Origin: Chryseobacterium koreense CCUG 49689
Lineage (GTDB): Bacteria; Bacteroidota; Bacteroidia; Flavobacteriales; Weeksellaceae
Direction: 5' to 3'
NCBI RefSeq assembly: GCF_001045435.1
Contig: NZ_LFNG01000012.1
Location: 185,593-249,592, forward strand
Length of the DNA stretch: 64,000 bases
The notes beneath the pieces were generated by a model. That model made no database searches. It saw nothing but the letters and a program-made list of their open reading frames with translations, and was not told the DNA's origin. The position numbers and the translations under genes were made by a program. This document shows positions 8,821 through 16,001 of this stretch, piece by piece; position 1 is the stretch's first letter, and each line of letters starts with the position of its first letter.

Positions 8821-8828
8821 TAAATTTG
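8821..8828 (+). promoter_or_regulatory. -7 promoter box (TAAATTTG) three bases from the aminotransferase start
   Basis: TAAATTTG is an exact TAnnTTTG match and ends only 3 bases before the ATG at 8832. If used, the mRNA would start at or inside the start codon (leaderless). Confidence 0.5.
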
Positions 8829-8831
8829 AAT

Positions 8832-9974
8832 ATGATTAAAAGAAAACATTCTGGTTCAGACCTGACCATCTTTTCTGAAATGACGGCACTTGCCATAAAA
8901 AACAATGCAGTCAATCTTTCACAGGGATTTCCGGATTTCGAAATTGACGGCCGTTTACAATCATTTTTGGCAGAGGCTACCCATCAAAATTTCAACCAAT
9001 ATGCTCCCATGCCGGGAAATCCTTTGTTGATTGAAAACCTGATCCAATTCAATGCAAAAAGAAATCTCCCAATTGCTTTGGCTCCAGAAAACATCACCAT
9101 TTCGCCGGGTGCGAGTTATGGAATTTTCACTGCTTTGGCGGCGATTCTTCAATTTGGCGATGAAGTCATCGTTTGGGAACCGTGCTATGATTCCTATGTC
9201 CCATCGATTGAAATCAACGGCGGAATTCCGGTTTTTTTGAGCTTGACCGACGATTTCCAAATTGATTTCGAAGCCTTAAAAAATGCCATCAATCACCGGA
9301 CAAAGGCCATTATTGTGAATTCGCCGCATAATCCTTCGGGTAAAATATTAAAGAAAGAAGATTATGACCGGTTGGCAGAACTCCTTGAAGGAAGCCAAAT
9401 CATTTTGATTTCAGATGAAGTTTATGATGTACTGACCTATGACCACGGTGAATTTTACAGTGCTTTTAATCATCTTAAATTAAAGAATCAGAGTCTCTGC
9501 ATCTTTTCATTCGGGAAAATGTTCCATGCAACCGGTTGGAAAATCGGCTATGTTTTGGCGTCGGAAGAACTTACCGCGGCTTACCGGCGAATCCACCAAT
9601 ACCTGGGTTTCAGCGTAAATGCTCCGGCTCAGCAGGCATTGGCGAACTTTTTGGAAGTTTTCGATGTGGAAGAAAACCGCAAATTTTTGCAGAAAAAGAG
9701 AGATTTCTTTTTGGAAACCTTTAGGGATTTGCCATTCACCATCCGCCAAAAAGCAGAAGCGGGCTACTTCCAGATTTTGGGATTTGAAAATATTTCGGAT
9801 TTAAGCGACAAGGATTTTGCGGTGTGGCTTACAGAAATCGGAAAAGTGGCCTCCATTCCGGTTTCGGCGTTTTATCAGAATGCCAATGACACCAAATCCG
9901 TTCGGTTTTGCTTCGCCAAAAAAGAAGAAACGTTACTGCGGGCTGCAGAAAAATTGAAGGACTTTTTTAAATAA
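8832..9974 (+). CDS. PLP-dependent methionine aminotransferase (class I/II, YbdL/KAT type)
   Basis: The 380-residue enzyme transfers the amino group of methionine or an aromatic amino acid to a 2-oxo acid, probably in methionine salvage. It shows NLSQGFPDFEID, YAPMPGNPLL, the phosphate-binding SPGASYGIF, the ring-stacking NSPHNPSGK, Asp in LISDEVYD and the PLP lysine in SFGKMFHATGWKIGY (about residue 230). NLSQGFPDF and the GKMFHATGWK context are typical of the YbdL/kynurenine-aminotransferase branch. The start is set at the ATG of MIKRKHSG; an in-frame TTG two codons upstream lies inside the promoter box. A strong bidirectional terminator follows. Confidence 0.88.
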   Translation: MIKRKHSGSDLTIFSEMTALAIKNNAVNLSQGFPDFEIDGRLQSFLAEATHQNFNQYAPMPGNPLLIENLIQFNAKRNLPIALAPENITISPGASYGIFTALAAILQFGDEVIVWEPCYDSYVPSIEINGGIPVFLSLTDDFQIDFEALKNAINHRTKAIIVNSPHNPSGKILKKEDYDRLAELLEGSQIILISDEVYDVLTYDHGEFYSAFNHLKLKNQSLCIFSFGKMFHATGWKIGYVLASEELTAAYRRIHQYLGFSVNAPAQQALANFLEVFDVEENRKFLQKKRDFFLETFRDLPFTIRQKAEAGYFQILGFENISDLSDKDFAVWLTEIGKVASIPVSAFYQNANDTKSVRFCFAKKEETLLRAAEKLKDFFK

Positions 9975-9982
9975 ATCGACAA

Positions 9983-10017
9983 AAAAATTCCGCCCAGTGT
10001 TCATGAACGGAATTTTT
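9983..10017. terminator. Bidirectional terminator between aminotransferase and VOC gene
   Basis: The perfect 10-bp stem AAAAATTCCG/CGGAATTTTT has a 15-base loop, an A run before it and a T run after it, serving both convergent genes. Confidence 0.8.
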
Positions 10018-10033
10018 GTTTCGGGCTAAAATT

Positions 10034-10480
10034 TTAGTGCTGCATTTTTGCCGGATCGTCGTAATTCACCATCCAGTGGATGCCGAATTTGTCCGTCCAC
10101 ATTCTAAAATAAGCTCCCCAAAACGTTTCTGCCAAAGGCATCGTCACATTTCCGCCCGCAGAAAGTCCGTTAAAAATCCGGTCTGCCTCCTCTTTGGAAT
10201 CGGTGTTCACCGAAAGGGAAATATTGTTTCCTGCAACGTGTTTGGAAGCCCATTCGCCACCGGTATCGGAACCCATCAAAATCGTTTCCTGAGAAATCGG
10301 AAGTGAAACGTGCATGATTTTGTTCTTGTCTGCTTCTGGAACCTGCTTTCCGTCTTCTGATGGCGGCATATCGCCGAAACGTCCGATATATGGAAATTCC
10401 CCGCCAAATACAGATTTGTAGAAATTGAATGCTTCTTCACAATTACCATTGAAGGTAAGGTATGCGTTTACTTGTGCCAT
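10034..10480 (-). CDS. PhnB-like VOC (glyoxalase/bleomycin resistance fold) protein
   Basis: The 148-residue cytoplasmic protein starts MAQVNAYLTFNGNCEEAFNF, the usual start of the PhnB/YjdN branch of the VOC superfamily. It has AFNFYKSVFGGEF, IMHVSLPIS and a C-terminal FWGAYFRMWTDKFGIHWMVN. Such proteins bind a metal between paired beta-alpha-beta-beta-beta units, but the substrate of this branch is unknown. No operon partner is evident: the repeat cluster lies upstream and a terminator separates it from the downstream gene. Confidence 0.85.
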   Translation of the reverse strand: MAQVNAYLTFNGNCEEAFNFYKSVFGGEFPYIGRFGDMPPSEDGKQVPEADKNKIMHVSLPISQETILMGSDTGGEWASKHVAGNNISLSVNTDSKEEADRIFNGLSAGGNVTMPLAETFWGAYFRMWTDKFGIHWMVNYDDPAKMQH

Positions 10481-10520
10481 AAAGATTTTGTTTGAAATTG
10501 TTTAATTTTTTTGGTTTGAA

Positions 10521-10655
10521 GCCTGTCTGCCGATAGGCAGATTTGAAGCCTGTCTGCCGATAGGTAGATTTCAAGTTTCAAGTTTCAGGCCTGTCTGCCG
10601 ACAGGTAGATTTCAGGCCTGTCTGCCGACAGGTAGATTTCAGGCCTGTCTGCCGA
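10521..10655. repeat. Cluster of five palindromic 24-bp repeats (GCCTGTCTGCCGAYAGG type)
   Basis: Copies begin at 10521, 10548, 10589, 10616 and 10643; the last keeps only its first 13 bases. Each carries GCCTGTCTGCCGATAGG or GCCTGTCTGCCGACAGG followed by YAGATTT, with an internal CTGTCTGCCGACAG-like palindrome. Copies 3 to 5 are spaced exactly 27 bases, as are copies 1 and 2. They lie upstream of the VOC gene start (10480). There are no variable spacers of CRISPR type. Confidence 0.85.
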
Positions 10656-10711
10656 AGTGTAATTTTAAGATTTCCTTCAAAATGAATTCTACTCTAGTCT
10701 ATTTACTTTCC

Positions 10712-10942
10712 AGCCTTTTTAACTCTTCATCGAGCCTTTTTAACTCTCCATTGAGCCGTTTTAACTCTCCATTGAGTCTTTTTAACTCCCCATTGAGTCT
10801 TTTTAACTCAACAATGAGTCTTTTTAATTCAACGATGAGCCTTTTTAATTCAACGATGAGTCTTTTTAACTCAACGTTGAGCCTTTTTAACTCAACGTTG
10901 AGCCTTTTTAACTCTCCATTGAGTCTTTTTGACTCTCCATGC
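10712..10942. repeat. 21-bp tandem repeat (11 units) with CTC...GAG dyads
   Basis: Eleven head-to-tail 21-bp units read AGYCTTTTTAACTCNNCRNTG on the plus strand. The centre of each junction forms CTC-N6-GAG, a perfect palindrome CTCAACGTTGAG in two units. The region is gene-free: the plus-strand frame through it (heptapeptide SLFNSTM-like) lacks a credible start context and ends antisense to the GNAT gene. The minus-strand frame encodes the heptad LNVELKR repeatedly but has no start codon. It fills the gap between the 24-bp repeats and the GNAT gene. Confidence 0.85.
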
Positions 10943-10971
10943 TCTATTTTCTATTCTCTTTCCTCTATTTT

Positions 10972-11433
10972 CTACTTCCTTAAATCCAGCTCCATTTTAA
11001 TATCTCCTCTCGCATACGGAACTTCTCCCAAAGGAATTTCACGGAATCCGAATTTTTGGTACATGGTCAAAGCGGGCGTTAAACTTCGGTTGGAAATCAG
11101 CACCAGTTTCGGAATCCCTGACTTTTTCGCCTGATCGATGCAGTGCTTCATCAAAAGATTTCCGATTCCGTGGCCTTTAAAATCTTCGGTCACTGCCATC
11201 TTCGCGAGTTCGTATTCACCGTGTTCATGGAGTAATGACGCTGTTCCCACGATTTTTTCGTCAGCTTTTGCGAAGAAAATCTTTCCTCCTTTGTCTAAGA
11301 TTTCAGTTTCCGGGTTTGATAGCTGATGTTCGTCAAAGGGTTCTACCACAAAATATTTTTGCAGCCATTCTGTATTTAGTTTTTTAAAATCGTCCCGATA
11401 TTGAGCATCAAATTCGATGATTTGGATCTCCAT
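10972..11433 (-). CDS. GNAT-family N-acetyltransferase
   Basis: The 153-residue protein has the GNAT fold: strands IFFAKADEKIVGTASLL, the acetyl-CoA binding motif around VTEDFKGHGIGNLLM (R/Q-x-x-G-x-G/A type, residues ~85-100) and the late motif NRSLTPALTMYQKFGFREI. It would acetylate a small molecule or protein amine; the substrate cannot be told. The 3' end runs straight into low-complexity CTATTTTCTA repeats and the 21-bp minisatellite. The secreted VOC gene lies 12 bases upstream on the same strand, so the two may be co-transcribed. Confidence 0.88.
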   Translation of the reverse strand: MEIQIIEFDAQYRDDFKKLNTEWLQKYFVVEPFDEHQLSNPETEILDKGGKIFFAKADEKIVGTASLLHEHGEYELAKMAVTEDFKGHGIGNLLMKHCIDQAKKSGIPKLVLISNRSLTPALTMYQKFGFREIPLGEVPYARGDIKMELDLRK

Positions 11434-11445
11434 TTTTATTTAAAA

Positions 11446-11898
11446 TTAGCGGTGTTGATCGATCAGGATTGGATTTCCGTCCGGATCTTTTAGCAGGATA
11501 TATTCCGGACCTTTTGTATTTTCGTCTGCTTCGCGGTCCAGTTTCACATTTTCGGATTTCAAGGTTTTTTGGATTTCACGAATGTCCGTAAAGTTTTCCA
11601 GATTTTTTGCATTCTGGTCCCATCCGGGATTAAAAGTAAGGGTGTTTCCCTCAATATAGCCTTCAAATAAACCGATTACGGTATTTCCATTTTTCAGAAC
11701 TACCCATTTTTGGTCGATGTTTCCGTTTTTGTAGGTGAAGCCCAGTTTTTGGTAAAACTCGACGGACTTTTTGATATCCTTTACCTTTAAACTCACTGAA
11801 AAAGCGCCCAATTCCAGGTTATTGTTTTTTGGCGTTTCCGAAGTCTGCCCGTAGCTGAAAGCGCTCAGCAACAGCAAAGTGAAAGCGATTTGTTTCAT
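11446..11898 (-). CDS. Secreted VOC/glyoxalase-like protein
   Basis: The 150-residue product carries a signal peptide (MKQIAFTLLLLSAFSYGQ) followed by a VOC domain: LELGAFSVSLKVKDIKKSVEFYQKLGF near the N-terminus and EYILLKDPDGNPILIDQH at the end. A glyoxalase-fold protein exported to the periplasm is less usual than the cytoplasmic type; ligand and activity are unknown. It stands 12 bases upstream of the GNAT gene and just downstream of the secreted protein at 11915-12382. The bases in front of the ATG are the triplicated string ATTAATTATTAATTATTAA. Confidence 0.82.
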   Translation of the reverse strand: MKQIAFTLLLLSAFSYGQTSETPKNNNLELGAFSVSLKVKDIKKSVEFYQKLGFTYKNGNIDQKWVVLKNGNTVIGLFEGYIEGNTLTFNPGWDQNAKNLENFTDIREIQKTLKSENVKLDREADENTKGPEYILLKDPDGNPILIDQHR

Positions 11899-11914
11899 TA
11901 TTAATTATTAATTA

Positions 11915-12382
11915 TTAATTTTTAAGATTTGTCCGGTAAGTCATGGTTCCGTCGTAGCTCGTCCAATCACCGATCAATTCTATGAACTGGCTGTCTATTT
12001 TTTCAGACTTGCTGTTCCAGTTGAACGTATAGATAAATTTTCCCTTCAGCGTCCCGGTGTGTTTTCCATTGGGCTCTTCGGCCAAATCATATTCCCCGAA
12101 AACCACATTGCGCTTGTTCCCATCTTTATATTTGGTGATGATGATTTTTCCCTCAAATTTGGAAAAAGTACGGTCCACCAAAGTGTAACCCGCCACAAAA
12201 TATTGCTGATCATTTTTCTTATCCTGCTCAGAAATATTGATTTTCAACTTCATTTCCGTTTTATTGTTGCCAATAGTCCCTACATAGGGTTTCGAATTAT
12301 TCAGCCACACGTTTGCGATATTCGGCATTTGCGAAAACGCCAGATTTCCGAATAATAAAAAAAGGAACAGCAATGTTTTCAT
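11915..12382 (-). CDS. Secreted protein of unknown function
   Basis: The 155-residue protein has a clear signal peptide (MKTLLFLFLLFGNLAFSQ) and a mature part with SKPYVGTIGNNKTEMKLKIN, GYTLVDRTFSKFEGKIII, HTGTLKGKFIYTFNW and FIELIGDWTSYDGTMTYRTN. The repeated short strands with conserved aromatic residues suggest a small beta-sandwich or lipocalin-like fold, but I do not recognise the family. The start is the ATG at 12380-12382; an upstream in-frame start at 12427 would add a peptide in front of the signal sequence and is rejected. Confidence 0.65.
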   Translation of the reverse strand: MKTLLFLFLLFGNLAFSQMPNIANVWLNNSKPYVGTIGNNKTEMKLKINISEQDKKNDQQYFVAGYTLVDRTFSKFEGKIIITKYKDGNKRNVVFGEYDLAEEPNGKHTGTLKGKFIYTFNWNSKSEKIDSQFIELIGDWTSYDGTMTYRTNLKN

Positions 12383-12467
12383 AATGGTATTTTTTTGGAA
12401 GATTTGATGCCCACTCGGATTAATCACTTCATTTCAGATCATCGATCTGATTGGTCGCAAGCGGTTC

Positions 12468-12923
12468 CTACACGCCGAATTGGGAGAGATGATGGTTCAG
12501 ATGTTTCGCGAACATATTGTTCCATTCCTGCGCTTTCAGTCTTCCGAAAGAAAAGGATTCCTTTCCATCAAAAGCTTCCCTACCCAATTGCTGGGTTTTT
12601 TGGATAAAGCCGATCAACCGTTTTTTTTCTGAATCAAAATCCTTGTTTTCTTTGATTATAAATTGCGGCGCAGTCGGCGAATTCTGAGGATAGGATTTTT
12701 CGCCCACCACTTTTGGTTTTACAAAACTCTTTAAAATGAATTTTGCAATTCCGCCCGGTGCTCTATGTTTCTGCGGTTCATACACCATTTCATAAGTCAC
12801 ATTGCAATGCGCCAACATTTGATCCACCGTCATTTTGCCCCATTTTCTCTGGGATTCCGGCGTGAGTTTATTGATTCTGTCGATGTAATTTTGGGCTTCT
12901 TTAGCGTTAAAAATATCTTGCAT
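12468..12923 (-). CDS. DUF1569 protein (DinB-like fold)
   Basis: The 151-residue cytoplasmic protein begins MQDIFNAKEAQNYIDRINKLTP and contains WGKMTVDQMLAHCNVTYEM and the C-terminal WNNMFAKHLNHHLSQFGV. The conserved histidines in MLAHC and KHLNHHLSQFG are the metal-site positions of the DinB/DUF1569 four-helix family, whose function is unknown (possible metal-dependent thiol transferase). A TATTTTTG -7 box lies at 12941-12948. The Crp-type regulator sits just upstream, with 50 bases between. Confidence 0.85.
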   Translation of the reverse strand: MQDIFNAKEAQNYIDRINKLTPESQRKWGKMTVDQMLAHCNVTYEMVYEPQKHRAPGGIAKFILKSFVKPKVVGEKSYPQNSPTAPQFIIKENKDFDSEKKRLIGFIQKTQQLGREAFDGKESFSFGRLKAQEWNNMFAKHLNHHLSQFGV

Positions 12924-12940
12924 ATTTTAGTTTTATCAAA

Positions 12941-12948
12941 CAAAAATA
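12941..12948 (-). promoter_or_regulatory. -7 promoter box of the DUF1569 gene (TATTTTTG)
   Basis: Exact TAnnTTTG match on the minus strand, 17 bases before the ATG at 12923. Confidence 0.45.
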
Positions 12949-12973
12949 GAACTATTTTCAGGAATATTTACCA

Positions 12974-13534
12974 TTAAATTTCACTTCTAATCCTGCTGAG
13001 TGTTTCCTGAGAAATTCCCAGGTAAGAAGCGATCATTCCCAAAGGTGCACGGAGGATGATGTTGGGGTTTTCCTCCAGAAGCTGCGCATATTTCTCCTTC
13101 GCCGTCATGTGTTGCAGCGAGCTGATCCGTTTCGACATCTGCGTCATGATATTCCCTAAAAGAAACCGGCTGAAATTAGCCGAAGTCAAAGAAACCGAAC
13201 ACAATTCTTCCAACTTTTTATAATCACAAAATGTCACGGTACTTTCCTCCAAAGCTTCGATATTATAGATGGAGGGAACATTGTTGAAAATCGTGTCTAT
13301 GCTGCCGAACGAATTTCCTTCCGAATAGAAATTGGTGGTGATGTCTTTTCCCTTTTCAAAATAAAACGTTCTCGCGAGACCGTTTTCCATGTAGTACACA
13401 TTTCGGTTGTAGGTATTTTGCTGGCTTAGGAGTTCGCCTTTTGCAAAAGTTTGGGTCTGGGTTTGGTACCGAAAAAAATCTTCGGTGAGGGCATCCGGTT
13501 TTATATATTTCGAAATTTGGTCGAGGAGTTTCAA
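12974..13534 (-). CDS. Crp/Fnr-family transcriptional regulator
   Basis: The 186-residue protein has an N-terminal cyclic-nucleotide-binding-like barrel (residues ~20-120, with YYMENGLARTFYFEKGK) and a C-terminal winged helix-turn-helix ending APLGMIASYLGISQETLSRIRSEI. The cAMP-contact residues of true CRP are not evident, as is usual for this Bacteroidota branch. The start must be the TTG at 13532-13534: an in-frame stop lies just upstream and the first ATG would cut into the barrel. A TATTTTTG box at 13551-13558 fits this start. The target may be the neighbouring DUF1569 gene, but that is inference. Confidence 0.85.
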   Translation of the reverse strand: MKLLDQISKYIKPDALTEDFFRYQTQTQTFAKGELLSQQNTYNRNVYYMENGLARTFYFEKGKDITTNFYSEGNSFGSIDTIFNNVPSIYNIEALEESTVTFCDYKKLEELCSVSLTSANFSRFLLGNIMTQMSKRISSLQHMTAKEKYAQLLEENPNIILRAPLGMIASYLGISQETLSRIRSEI

Positions 13535-13550
13535 AGTTTTTTATTTTTCA

Positions 13551-13558
13551 CAAAAATA
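13551..13558 (-). promoter_or_regulatory. -7 promoter box of the Crp-type regulator (TATTTTTG)
   Basis: Exact TAnnTTTG match on the minus strand, 16 bases before the TTG start codon at 13534; it supports that start. Confidence 0.45.
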
Positions 13559-13616
13559 CTTAAAGATTGCCGAATGGCAGAAACGCCCTGAAAACTAAAT
13601 CCGGAAACCATTGTAA

Positions 13617-13650
13617 TAAAAAGAACGCCTGAACCATAATTCAAACGTTC
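13617..13650 (-). terminator. Terminator of the efflux operon
   Basis: AGAACG and CGTTCT (plus strand 13621-13650) form a stem. On the minus strand it is followed by TTTTT. It lies about 50 bases past the permease stop. Confidence 0.55.
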
Positions 13651-13697
13651 TCAACAAACAAAAATATGAAGACGGTCAATATCTTAAAGTCGGAATA

Positions 13698-14915
13698 TTA
13701 TTCCCCGGAAGAAATCAATTCCGCTGATTCATCATCTGCGATATTTTCTGAGATTTTGTATCTTTTAAAAAGGAAATGGATTTTTATTTTCAGGGCAATC
13801 CAACCTATAACAAAATAAACCCCTCCTAAAATAAAGAGATGTACTAAATATTTTTTGGTCAAAACAGCGGGACCGTTTTGCACGACCATGATTTTTAATG
13901 CTTCCAGATAAGGAGTGAGCGGGATAATTGCCGTAAAACTTTTGATGAATCCGGGCATCGCATAAGTTGGCCACGTAAATCCACTGATGATAAATGCGGG
14001 CGATGCGATGACCATTAAATATTGAGTCGCCTTCAACGCATCCGGCACCAAAATACTTACGAGGACGCCCAGATTGGTGGCCGCCACCACGAAAACCGCG
14101 GTGATTAAAAAGAAATTCCACACATTATCGGGAACAGGGATCCTGAAATACAAACTGCACAGATAGAAAAACAGGATATTGAAATTCGCGAAAATCCAGA
14201 TCGGCAAACATTTGATCGCCATCACGAACACCGCATATTTTTCTTTTCCGGCAAAGTCTTTAATGAATGATTCTCTTTTAAATTCTTCGGAAAAAGTAAC
14301 CGCCATCGCCAATAAAATCACCTGCTGCAGCACCACCGCCATCATTGCCGGCCACATAAAAACCAGGTAATTACTCGTGGTGTTGAAGAGCGTAATATAG
14401 TTGGCTTTGAAGGGTTCAAACTGTGTTTTCGCCAGATCTGCATTCATTCCTTTTTTCTCCAACGCTTTGATTTCGCTTCCGGCGGAAAAAGTCCCCAAGG
14501 TCAGCTGAATGGCTTTCGTGGCAAAATTCGCCGTCAGCACATTGGAGGTATTCACGTAAACATTCACCTCCGGGTATTTTTTCTGAAGCATCATGGCCTC
14601 AAAACGTTCGGGAATAATAATTGCCGCGGCCGCTTCTGTTCTGATAATTTCATCTTTCAGATTCGCCGGTTCGTTGATATAGCTCAATACTTTCAAAGAT
14701 TTGCTGTCCTGCAGCATTTCCACCAGCTGACCGGATAGCGGCGTGTTGTCGTGATTCACCACGATCACGGGAATATGCTCTACTTTCCCCGATTTGTAGG
14801 TGAATCCGATCAATAAAGCGTAGAAAACCGGTGCTAAAAAGAAAACGGAAATCAAAGTTTTGTTGGTAAAAAACAGGTAGAATTCCCTTTTCAATAAATA
14901 TCTTATTTGTTTCAT
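13698..14915 (-). CDS. ABC-2 type permease of an efflux system
   Basis: The 405-residue inner-membrane protein starts MKQIRYLLKREFYLFFTNKTL with a first membrane helix (LISVFFLAPVFYALLIGF), followed by a periplasmic domain of ~140 residues (IPVIVVNHDNTPLSGQLVEML) and about five C-terminal helices, as in the YhhJ/ABC2_membrane_3 family. It would pump a drug or lipid together with the HlyD-like and TolC proteins encoded just upstream. In similar Bacteroidota operons two such permeases often occur in tandem; here only one is present and no ATPase gene is nearby. The stop TAA is at 13698-13700. Confidence 0.88.
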   Translation of the reverse strand: MKQIRYLLKREFYLFFTNKTLISVFFLAPVFYALLIGFTYKSGKVEHIPVIVVNHDNTPLSGQLVEMLQDSKSLKVLSYINEPANLKDEIIRTEAAAAIIIPERFEAMMLQKKYPEVNVYVNTSNVLTANFATKAIQLTLGTFSAGSEIKALEKKGMNADLAKTQFEPFKANYITLFNTTSNYLVFMWPAMMAVVLQQVILLAMAVTFSEEFKRESFIKDFAGKEKYAVFVMAIKCLPIWIFANFNILFFYLCSLYFRIPVPDNVWNFFLITAVFVVAATNLGVLVSILVPDALKATQYLMVIASPAFIISGFTWPTYAMPGFIKSFTAIIPLTPYLEALKIMVVQNGPAVLTKKYLVHLFILGGVYFVIGWIALKIKIHFLFKRYKISENIADDESAELISSGE

Positions 14916-14943
14916 TTGGTGAGATTTAATTTAATTTTTCAAA

Positions 14944-15903
14944 TTACTTTAAAGTCACATTTGAATTCACCAAAATATCCTTCGTTTCCCGCTGGTTTTC
15001 CGGCAGCACTTTGATTTCGTAAACCGCCTCTTCTGGTTCGTAATCAGGGAAAGCGGTGGTAATATCTGCGTATTTCGCCAGCTGTTTAAGGGCTACAATT
15101 TTTCCCGTAAATTCCTTTTTATTATAATTGACGAATATTTTCACCGTCATTCCTTTCTGATACTTAGCGATTTTTGATTCGGGAACCGTAAATCTGAAAT
15201 AAGCAGTGTTAGGAACATAACCGGTAAAAAGCGGATAACCTGCCGTTGCCAATTCGCCCTTGTTCAAAGCGATGGTCTCGATTTCCATATCATTGGTGGC
15301 GATGATGTACTTTTCGGAATACGCGATATTGGCTTCCTGCAAAGCACCTTTTGCCTGGTTTTCCTGTCCCTGAGCCATTTCTATTTTTTCAAACCGGGTT
15401 CCCGATTCCACATCATGAAGTTCAGCATTTACGGCATCCAACTGCGCTTTTGCTCCCTGGTATTTTGCAAAATATTCATCGTAATTTTGGGGAGAAAGCA
15501 AACTGTCACGATACATGTTTTTCGCTCTGTTGAAAGATTTTTGCGCATATTGAAACTGTTCCTGCAAACCTTTCTGTTTGGCTTTTAACTGGCGGAGCTG
15601 ATCGGCTGTAGCGCCGTTTTGCGCCATCTGTACCTGTGCTTTTGCGGCAGAAGTTGCGCCTTTTGCCTGCGCAATTTTTGCGGAAACTTCGGGAACGTCT
15701 AATATTGCGAGTGTATCGCCAGCTTTTACGGTTTGTCCCTCTTCTACTTTAATGGTCAAAATTCTTCCAGTGATTTTCGGCGCAAAAGAAATGATTTCTT
15801 TCTTGGTTTTGCCCACAATTTCACTTTCCGGATTAGATTCTTTACAGCCCGAAAGTGCAAGAACACTCCCCAAAGCCAAAGTCATTAATACAGTATTTTT
15901 CAT
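14944..15903 (-). CDS. HlyD-family membrane-fusion (periplasmic adaptor) lipoprotein
   Basis: The 319-residue adaptor links the inner-membrane permease to the TolC-like channel. It has a lipoprotein signal (ALGSVLALSGC), a biotinyl-lipoyl-like half-motif IKVEEGQTVKAGDTLAILDVPEV (residues ~55-75), a long coiled-coil hairpin rich in Ala, Lys and Gln (~80-190) and the second lipoyl half with LNKGELATAGYPLFTG. The ATG at 15901-15903 is chosen because it starts the signal peptide; a longer in-frame start at 15930 would precede it with a charged stretch. It is the middle gene of the operon, 28 bases before the permease. Confidence 0.9.
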   Translation of the reverse strand: MKNTVLMTLALGSVLALSGCKESNPESEIVGKTKKEIISFAPKITGRILTIKVEEGQTVKAGDTLAILDVPEVSAKIAQAKGATSAAKAQVQMAQNGATADQLRQLKAKQKGLQEQFQYAQKSFNRAKNMYRDSLLSPQNYDEYFAKYQGAKAQLDAVNAELHDVESGTRFEKIEMAQGQENQAKGALQEANIAYSEKYIIATNDMEIETIALNKGELATAGYPLFTGYVPNTAYFRFTVPESKIAKYQKGMTVKIFVNYNKKEFTGKIVALKQLAKYADITTAFPDYEPEEAVYEIKVLPENQRETKDILVNSNVTLK

Positions 15904-16001
15904 GTTGTTTGTTTGTCTTAAATTCAGCACTGAAGTTTCACCCAGTCCATTTTTTCTACTTTCTGAATGTCTATGATCTATTTTCTAAAAGTCTATGATC
16001 T

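Noticed and set aside
10521..10942. CRISPR array
   Set aside because: The repeats are tandem or palindromic with no unique spacers of constant length, and no cas gene is present.
10682..11134. Plus-strand open frame of 150 codons with SLFNSTM repeats
   Set aside because: It is open only because the 21-bp unit has no stop in that phase; it has no promoter box or start context and its 3' third is antisense to the GNAT gene.
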